Shown here piece by piece: positions 57,239 through 64,000 of a DNA stretch of 64,000 nucleotides. Numbering within the stretch: the stretch's first letter is position 1; every line of letters starts with the position of its first letter. This DNA comes from Scedosporium boydii (Eukaryota > Ascomycota > Sordariomycetes > Microascales > Microascaceae): contig NJFT01000006.1 in assembly GCA_002221725.1 (NCBI GenBank), positions 124,001-188,000 of the forward strand, given 5' to 3'. The notes beneath the pieces were generated by a model. The model was not told where the DNA came from, ran no database searches, and worked only from the letters and a program-made list of their open reading frames with translations. Both the position numbers and the translations under genes were made by a program.

Positions 57239-58119
57239 TTAATGCTCCAGTCTTCCCTTGGCTTCCGCGCTGCACGACGTCTCTCCTGTAACGATGTTCT
57301 TAACGGTTGCGAGGATGCTGGAGAAGTCCTTGAAAGTCACAAAGGGAACATCCTGCCTCTCGCAGTAGGTAACAAGATCTGCAACGATATCAAACGGTTA
57401 GACGGGGAAGGAACTCTTGGAGATTATATACGAAGATGTCCTTGCCTTTGCCCGCCTTTGCGAAGAGCAGATCTGTCTCCTTGGCGGCGGAAAGATCCGA
57501 GATGCCGTCTCCGGCATAGAACATGGTCGGTCGTTGGCCCTCAGGCAGCGAAGAGTATTTCCTAATCTCGACAGACTTGTCGTGGCCATGCGGACTAACC
57601 CGATCGTCAGAACCGCTTTCTCTTCAAGCACCCAAGAAAGGAGGACACTTGCGAGTCATCGAGGAAGGTAATTCTCCAGCCGCCCTCCTCATTTATCCCC
57701 TTCCCTTCCCTCGCAGCCACATCATTGCTCACAATCTGTAACCACTCCACCTCATCATCGCCCAAGAACTTCTTCAAGAGCGCCTTAATAATAGGCTTCA
57801 TCCCGCCGCTCAGCACAACGATTGGCACGTCATTCCCACGGCACCACGTAAAGAACTCTTGGAAATACGGATCGAGTTCTACATGGTCGAGCAGGTGTTC
57901 AGTGCACTGGTCGTAGGGAGCGGTGATGGAATCCAGCATCTCGGCAAATGCATCACGGAAGGAGACGTGGCCGTTGAGGACCTTCTCGCCGAGGGCCAGG
58001 CGACGATCGGCGCCGAAGCCGAGGGTGTCTGTCATGTAGTCATTGCTGTCTCTCTGGGTGATGGTACCGTCGAAATCGGTGAAGAAAATGAACTTGGGGA
58101 CTGCTGAAGGGACGGTCAT
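57239..58119 (-). CDS. HAD-superfamily phosphatase (yeast YNL010W/phosphoserine-phosphatase-like)
   Basis: Exons 57653-58119, 57446-57594 and 57239-57378 (minus strand), 251 aa. HAD motif I DFDGTITQRDS gives the nucleophilic Asp, motif II is VVLSGGM, and motif III/IV is AGDGISDLSAAKETD with conserved acidic Mg ligands. The closest group is the fungal YNL010W/MtnX-like phosphatases. Substrate is uncertain, and phosphoserine or other small phosphoesters are possible. Reading phase requires GC donors in both introns: DDS/PHGHDKS at GACTC/GCAAGT and AGK/DLVTY at AAAG/GCAAGG. It ends 217 bp from the DAAO stop. Confidence 0.88.
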
Positions 58120-58966
58120 TGTGGGCGGTTTAAGTCAATTAAGACGGATTGGACGGGAGGGCGAGGTTAGGTGTAAAAGTAATGTGATCTCACGATCCAA
58201 GGTTGAGCTTACACCAGGTGTTACAGTTCTGGGAGTGAGCGAGTGACTCAAAGGAGGCGATTCACGACACGGGCGCATCTAGATGCACTAATATTATGTT
58301 ACAATTAATTCAAAAATTTTCTTGGGTTTGACGCCATCTTATTAACAGCCGGAAAGCCGTTGGGCTTGGAAACATTTAGCTTGGGAATTGATTTGATGCA
58401 TCCTCCTCTAATCTCTCTAGCCGTGTTCGGCGCGATTATCTGGGAAATCGAAGCGTCGGAGAGGAGGAAGAATATTCTTCACGAGTTCAATTGAGCAATC
58501 GATCAATTGATTCATCAAATTGGATCAATGTTCTGTGAACGTTCTACGATCTTCGATCTTCAGGGGATTGTGTGGGCCACCGTCCAGGGCTGGTCGGAGG
58601 CACAACACCCTGTGAGGGCGGGAGCTGTGGACGTCATTGCAGGGCCAAGACCCCCTAGCGACATCGGAATTATAGCGCCCCCGTGCCGTGACTCCCGCTG
58701 CCAGCAATTGGCACCAGCGAACCAAAGCTACGGTCCAAGGCGGTGAGAGCTGCGACTTTTTTTGCTCAGGTGCCGGAACGGCAGAATTCGGGCTGACGGC
58801 GGAAAATCGGTTGAGAATCAAGAGATCAATTGATCCTCCTCAACCTTCCATTTTTCTTAGCGCCGCAGATGCCACAGATGCCAGCTCAATTCCTCGCCCA
58901 TATCGCTAACTCTCTACCGCTGGCCTAGTCGTTAGACTAGCCATTGTACCCTTTGCTCTGGAAAAG
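58120..58966. promoter_or_regulatory. Divergent promoter region, HAD gene and SHE9, rich in TCAATTGA palindromes
   Basis: Contains three TCAATTGA octamers (58487, 58503, 58826), the densest cluster in the window. The 58826 copy is 141 bp before the SHE9 start. No gene seen. Confidence 0.55.
58487..58510. repeat. Paired TCAATTGA palindromes, 16 bp apart
   Basis: Two copies at 58487-58494 and 58503-58510. The second is within GATCAATTGATT. Same element as elsewhere in the window. Confidence 0.8.
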
Positions 58967-60307
58967 ATGGCATCCTCGATATTCCGTCCGCTGAGGACAG
59001 CCACCGAGGCCATGCGGTTCCCCGCGAGGACGGTTGCGGGTCCCTCGCAATTGAGGATGCCGAGGAGTGCTTTGAGGAGACCTGGCCTCGGGCTCCCCTC
59101 CACGGCAGCCAGGTATCCGGCTCTATTTGCTACGAAAGGATATTCCACTACGCCCCCCGACCGACCATCATCGCACCTTTATTCCTCATTACCCGAGCCC
59201 CCCCTCGAGCGGTCACCATTGCCCTCGCCCTCGCCCTCGCCGCCGTCCGAACCATCTCCACTCCCAGAATCCCCTCAATCTTCAGACTCCTCCTCCTCCA
59301 CAGCCTCCGCGACCTCCGCAGCATCCGAGTCCGAACCCACCACATCCTCGCAAGACCCTCCCCCTTCCGACTCCGACTCCTCTCCCCACGGCGAGCTTCC
59401 CTCAGCTGCCGACAGTCGGCGGTCCAAGCTCTTCGCCCGCTTCTCCAACTTCATGGACAACCTCCAAGATCGCTACGTCGACGGGCTCCAAGCTTTCAAC
59501 TCCCTGACGGGGTACTCGTCCATCGAGGCGATCACGGCCAACAACGTGCGGCTGGAAAAGTCCCTCGTCGAGGCGCGAACGCAGATGCGCGAGGCTCGCA
59601 AGAGGTACCAGGACATGTCGGCGAGCCAGGTGCAGACCCAGCGCGACATGGCGACGCTGCTGGCTCGCAAGGCATCGTGGATGCAGTCGGACAAGAACCA
59701 GTTCGCCGAGCTGCTGGACCTCGACTATAAGCTGGAGAAGGAGGTAGGGGACGCGGCCAAGGCGGTCGCCGAGGCCGAGGGTAAAGAGCAGAGCCTGCTG
59801 TCGGAGTGGGTGGCGGGCATGTCCAAGCAGTACTACGAGCACCAAGTGTACAGCGACAGGATACGCAGGGCGAGCACCTGGGGCACGTGGGGTTTGATGG
59901 GCGTCAACGTGCTGCTGTTCCTGATGCTGCAGTTTGTGGCCGAGCCGTGGAAGAGGGGCAGGCTGCTCAACAGCATGGAGGAGAGGGAGGCCAAGCTTTT
60001 GGATAGGGTGGATGGGCGCATAGACGAGGGCTTCGGTCAGATGAGGAGTGAGCTGCGCGACACGCTCGAGGTTTTGAATCCTAAGGCAGCTGAGGGCCAA
60101 GAGATGGCGGCCTCGGACGCCGAGGAGCCGACTACTCTGCCGCCACCCGTACCCATGCCAACGTGGAATGAAATTATGAAGGATCCGCGACTTCTCAAGA
60201 GGCCAGTGGCCGAGGCCTATGAGGCGGTAAGAGCTAAGTTGGAAGTCAAGGACATGATTGCCATTGGGTTACAGAGTACCATAATCGTCCTGCTGCTAAG
60301 GAACTAA
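58967..60307 (+). CDS. SHE9: SHE9/MDM33, mitochondrial inner-membrane protein
   Basis: Intronless, 446 aa. The basic presequence (about 1-60, RPLRTATEAMRFPARTVAG) is followed by a long Pro/Ser/Glu-rich linker (about 65-150) encoded partly by a CCCTCG repeat. The conserved SHE9 domain begins FMDNLQDRYVDGLQAFNSLTGYSSIEAI. An extended coiled coil follows (LEKSLVEARTQMREARKRYQ to about 290). A membrane segment is GLMGVNVLLFLMLQFVA (about 310) and a second hydrophobic stretch lies at the extreme C-terminus (AIGLQSTIIVLLLRN). The yeast homologue affects inner-membrane fission and morphology. The start is at the first Met (agATGgca). Confidence 0.92.
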   Translation: MASSIFRPLRTATEAMRFPARTVAGPSQLRMPRSALRRPGLGLPSTAARYPALFATKGYSTTPPDRPSSHLYSSLPEPPLERSPLPSPSPSPPSEPSPLPESPQSSDSSSSTASATSAASESEPTTSSQDPPPSDSDSSPHGELPSAADSRRSKLFARFSNFMDNLQDRYVDGLQAFNSLTGYSSIEAITANNVRLEKSLVEARTQMREARKRYQDMSASQVQTQRDMATLLARKASWMQSDKNQFAELLDLDYKLEKEVGDAAKAVAEAEGKEQSLLSEWVAGMSKQYYEHQVYSDRIRRASTWGTWGLMGVNVLLFLMLQFVAEPWKRGRLLNSMEEREAKLLDRVDGRIDEGFGQMRSELRDTLEVLNPKAAEGQEMAASDAEEPTTLPPPVPMPTWNEIMKDPRLLKRPVAEAYEAVRAKLEVKDMIAIGLQSTIIVLLLRN

Positions 60308-62968
60308 AATTCCTATTTGGGGGGGAGTGGCGAGGCACGACGAAGAACAAAAAGAGATGAAAATAGTTTACACACCAGGGCAGATGGTGGCTGACACCAA
60401 GTATCGACCCTGATCTGTACAAATGTATGTATATATTAATCATATAGAGTGAAATGAAGAAATCTCACGACGCAGCGGATAGAGTATGGCATCACGGGCT
60501 GCGATGAGCTTTCTCTTGGAGGAGGACGGCGTCGGGTTTCCTTGGTGTTGCCAAAGATAGCTCATCCCGGGATGCAAGCCGCGCATTATAAGACATCTCC
60601 AAATATCAGCCATCAAACGCCAATTTCTTCTCCTGTCCTTTCCCTTCTTGCGATATACTTCCTGTGGTCGAGGTTAAGGGATGGAACACGAGCACCCGCA
60701 CTACCAAGGAGCACGAATGCTGCTGGCTTCGTACAGTCCGTGAACGTCTGACCACCCGCACTTCCTTCTTCGCCTCTGTTCTTAAAGGGCATCATCTAAA
60801 TGCAGTCACGGGACTGTAGCACTGATACCTCGTAAACATTGACGGCGGAGGACGGTTCTCTGGGACAGCATCGAGTTTAGAGAAAGCACACGGGGCGGTA
60901 TTTGCCACCACGGCCTAGCCAGGTCTTCCTGAGCTCCTGCGTCTTCGTTCCCAGTCACCTGGTACAGAGCCTCTACTTTTCCAACCCATGGGATCAGTAT
61001 ATGGAAAGCGAAGGGCGAAGATTATTATAGGCACCGGCAGACCGCCACGTCGCCGCCGGGTCATGTTCCGTGCTCTCAGCATCTCTCGGGACAAGTGGCT
61101 CCAAACCCAATCTTACGTTGCACAACGGCCTCCCCCCGCCAAGTCCTAGTCTATTTGTCGGAAAGGCTCCCCGGCCAGTCCTCGGTGTTTGCAGGGGTGA
61201 ACGCGTGTCTACGAAGTCTGAGATGATCACCCCTCACTCTCATACCAGGTTCATCCTTCCAATGGGTAAAGTCATGAGAGGGTTACAATGCCGCAGGAGG
61301 ACCGATGAGGTGGGGATTCGGACGAAAGTCCACAGGCAACGCAATCTGCTACAGAGCCCAAGTTCAAAGGGCTGCTCCTTAGGGACTCTGAATCCAGGGA
61401 ATTGTATATTCCTTGGGTCCCCAGTTACTTCCTATGGGCAAATCACGTCGCGGAGAGGGGCAAAGTTGGAGAAGGATAATAAAGAGAGAAGGAGGTTTTA
61501 GGATAAAAATAGCCCACAGCCGAGAAGAGGTGTCCCGTTTCCGTTTTCCGTGCTTTTAACCTTTTTGCTCATTCGGTCGAGGCATGTTCTCAGTCGTCAG
61601 TGAGCCTGATTTACTTTACTGGATAGTGCCGAGGAGCAAAGGCCATTTCCAAGATCTTGGGTGACTCGTGAAGGAGGAGAACCAAGGGATGGACTAAGGA
61701 CGACGGGACGGATTGACTGAGCTTAGCTGTAAGGTTCGGCATCAAGTGATGTATGTTGTCCATTCGTTGTGCCAGTTTGATGTTCTCCCCTCATATTAAG
61801 GCTCACCATTGAGATATTGAGATATTTAAGACACCGATCTTTCTTGTCTTTCTTGGCGGCTGTGTGCGGCCCTTCTTCCCTTGTTGACATTCGTGTAAGT
61901 GCGGTGATATCAGGTTCGCAGAGTATCGAGTTTCCCATTTCCAGGAAACAAAAGAGAGATATATTTCTTTTTTTCACATTTCCTTTCCTCCTCTTCCTCT
62001 CTCTCTCCTCAAGTCCTCCGTCTTCACATCCTCTCAGGTCGAGTCAATCCAGTCTCCCTCTCCCGTTTTCCGCCTCGGCGGCATATGCCCAGAAGCCCGG
62101 AATATCGCGTCAGGCTAAGGTGTGGCTATTAATTTGTTTTTGATATATTGTCCCATTTCCTCTTTACCACTAATAGCATCAATTGATCTTGATCATCACT
62201 GACATTCATTGGATCAATCATTTATCATATGCACTCTCCTCTCACCCTGCCCATTTCTCTTGTCATTTTTCGCCTCCGCATTCCATTGACCCAGAAACAG
62301 AGAAGAGAAATGGAACATAAAAAGGAAGAAAAAAATAACTGCTAAATTGAATAAAATTGAAGCCACAGAAGTAGACCCGACAGTGGCATGGTCCCTTGGT
62401 TGGAGTTACTCAAGACGCTTCTTTTTTTGGAGTAACTGATGCTTTACTCCAGGCCATTTATATTTGATTCTCTGTTCATTGCCTACAGGAGGCAGACGAC
62501 GCGCCAAGGGCTTGGAAACCATCTACTAAAGAGCCAAAGAAAAAGCGAGTTAGAAAGAAAGTTACGAGATTGAGGCAACCGTATTGAAAGAGGAACCCGG
62601 TCGGCTGCCTTCGTGGTGACAACCAGCGGCCTACTTGACGCATGGGGATTTAGACAATCCAACACACGATGGTTGGCCGAGTCTGTCTATATATCATAGA
62701 TTGCTGTCCCCCTCCCGACTCTTTGTCGTTGATAGCTCATGTTCTCTCGCTCGGGAAGCTTGCATCTATAATTGACCTTTTCTTTTCCATAATCCTGTGC
62801 TTATCCAACCCACCTTGACAGCAACTTGAGAAACTGGATCGAATTGGGCTGAGCTGCCTGCCTTGAAGCCATTCGCACTTACACCCAACCCCATCCACTT
62901 ACATCCATACATACCCTTCATTTTCTTCACTCCCTTCTCATTCTCATCCACTCTCCTCCCCCTCCAAA
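60308..62968. other. 2.7-kb gene-free region
   Basis: No credible gene. A 143-codon open frame at 61070-61501 lacks family features. Noted: a pyrimidine-rich tract at about 61966-62032, a TCAATTGA palindrome at 62179, and a small GGAC-GAAA-GTCC hairpin at 61320-61331. Confidence 0.45.
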
Positions 62969-63650
62969 ATGACCCTCCTCCGAACCGCCCTCCTCTCCGT
63001 CTGCGCAGCAGCCACAACCTCCGCCTTCAGAATCTCCTCCATCGCCCACTCCGGCCCGGCCTGCCCGCAAGGCACCACCGTCACCTGGAACGAGAACCCC
63101 GACAACCCCGTCTTCTACCTCGAGGACTTCTCCGCCTCCGTCGGCTCCGGCCAGACCACCAGCTGCGAGCTCCACCTCACCATAGAGGACGGCACCCCGG
63201 ACCGGTCTCTCGTCCTCAACCAGGTCTCCGTCTGGGGACGTCTCAGCCTCGTTGCTAATGGCGCTGCGACGTTTTATACTTCTGGTTACTGGTCCGCGAC
63301 TGCTGCCACGCAGGTAAGGGGGTTTCTAGATGGGCAAATATAGAACAGGGACAACTCGTTTTCTGCCCTCGTTTACGTGTCCCATCATAAACTAACGTCA
63401 AATAAATCTCCAACAGGTAACGAAGAAAGTCGAATCCTCCACCCGCTCCTCCTTCAACGACAACGTAGCCATCGACACAAACCTCGGCCTCGCCTCCCCC
63501 TGCGTCGGCAGCAGCGGCTCCGTCGGCATCCTCAACCTGAGCTTCCGCGTCGTCTCCGAGGAGGGCAAGGTCAGCTTCGGCCCCGAACGGGTCGGCAGCA
63601 GGTCGTACGCCGTGTCGGAGCACCTTGATTTTAGCTGGGCGAGGTGCTAA
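62969..63650 (+). CDS. Secreted DUF4360-family protein
   Basis: Exons 62969-63313 and 63417-63650, 192 aa. The signal peptide is MTLLRTALLSVCAAATTSA. The mature domain starts FRISSIAHSGPACPQGTTVTW and matches DUF4360: a cysteine in the first strand, the FYLEDFSASVGSG stretch, then CELHLTI, WGRLSLVANGAATFY, SFNDNVAIDTNLGLASPCVGSSG, LNLSFRV and a C-terminal WARC. Four cysteines could form two disulfides. Members are small secreted beta-rich proteins common in filamentous fungi and some bacteria, of unknown function. The intron is phase 0 after TQ with a CTAAC branch site. Confidence 0.88.
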
Positions 63651-64000
63651 GTTAAGATCGGGGCCAGGCGAAGTAGAGGAAGAGAAAGAGTGGGAAGGGA
63701 GGGGGAAGTGGCGTTTTAACAGAATTGAAATGGAGCAGGCTATAACATTGAAGTGATGCTTCTTCTTTTGATCATTTTCTTTTTTGCACTTAGTTTCATT
63801 TTCTTCGATTCTTCATACCTTCAATACATGTAGTATCTTTTTTCTACTCGTTTTGCCTTTGTCGTCCTTCCAAGGGAGATTCGGTTTCTCTTTCGTCGTT
63901 TCTCTTTTCTCATATGTCTTCCACCCCCCAAGTCTGGCACAAGAACGCAGGCAAACCTCCATCGGCTTCATGTAGCCAAACTACCACAGGTTGGACACGG
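63651..64000. other. 3' flank at window end
   Basis: Untranslated tail of the DUF4360 gene, pyrimidine-rich. No further gene recognised before the window ends. Confidence 0.5.

Noticed and set aside
59402..60100. 232-codon open frame antisense to SHE9
   Set aside because: A shadow of GC-rich codons in the strongly supported SHE9 frame, with no motif of its own.
61320..61331. GGAC-GAAA-GTCC hairpin near a GATGAG sequence, considered as RNase P/MRP RNA or a hammerhead ribozyme
   Set aside because: Only a 4-bp stem with a GNRA loop. The other conserved elements of those RNAs are missing or misplaced.
61070..61501. 143-codon plus-strand open frame
   Set aside because: No recognisable family features and an isolated position. 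Kept as non-coding.
1..64000. tRNA, dispersed 5S rRNA and transposon signatures
   Set aside because: Scanning by eye for B-box sequences, 5S core sequences, terminal inverted repeats and transposase or reverse-transcriptase motifs found none. A covariance-model and repeat-library search would be decisive.

Overview
The window is nuclear DNA of a filamentous ascomycete (Pezizomycotina, most likely a Sordariomycete). Introns are short with GT-AG ends and CTRAC-type branch points, and the encoded proteins are typical of that group: a KRE2-type mannosyltransferase, an intron-rich QCR10, a fungal PKC1, a DUF4360 secreted protein and a small cysteine-rich secreted protein. I assembled 26 protein-coding genes by following reading phase across splice sites. 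Exon positions are given in each entry. I recognised no rRNA, tRNA, transposon or CRISPR array.

Layout. 0.3-5.2 kb: a cysteine-synthase-like PLP enzyme fused to a rhodanese domain, then a POT-family peptide transporter. 5.9-8.0 kb: a convergent intronless pair, a bacterial-looking SAM methyltransferase and an HDAC/acetylpolyamine amidohydrolase-family enzyme. 8-11.9 kb is gene-free. 11.9-18 kb: a degenerate Ras-like protein, a CHIP/STUB1-type co-chaperone ubiquitin ligase and a small Ser-rich conserved protein. 18.4-27.8 kb: ALG10, QCR10, Mediator subunit MED4, a TM9/EMP70 protein and the ribosome-biogenesis factor LCP5. 28.5-31.3 kb: a secreted cysteine-rich protein and a GT15 alpha-1,2-mannosyltransferase. 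34.7-42.4 kb: PAT1, RNA polymerase III subunit RPC5/RPC37, mitochondrial uS12 and a short/branched-chain acyl-CoA dehydrogenase. 45.5-52.4 kb: PKC1, ALG3 and an EIF1AD-like protein. 53.9-60.3 kb: a mitochondrial thioredoxin, a D-amino-acid oxidase, a HAD phosphatase and SHE9/MDM33. 63.0-63.7 kb: a DUF4360 secreted protein.

The genes are mainly housekeeping. Recurrent themes are protein glycosylation in the ER and Golgi (ALG10, ALG3, GT15), mitochondrial function (QCR10, uS12m, acyl-CoA dehydrogenase, thioredoxin, SHE9), RNA metabolism (LCP5, PAT1, RPC5, MED4, EIF1AD) and cell-wall-integrity signalling (PKC1). I see no biosynthetic cluster or defence island.

The strongest second-look signals are: (i) a 10-12 bp palindrome centred on TCAATTGA, found 11 times and only between genes; (ii) a Ras-like protein that has lost most residues needed for the GTPase cycle; (iii) three GC-AG introns confined to two adjacent genes; (iv) the PLP-enzyme/rhodanese fusion; and (v) an intronless methyltransferase that looks horizontally acquired.
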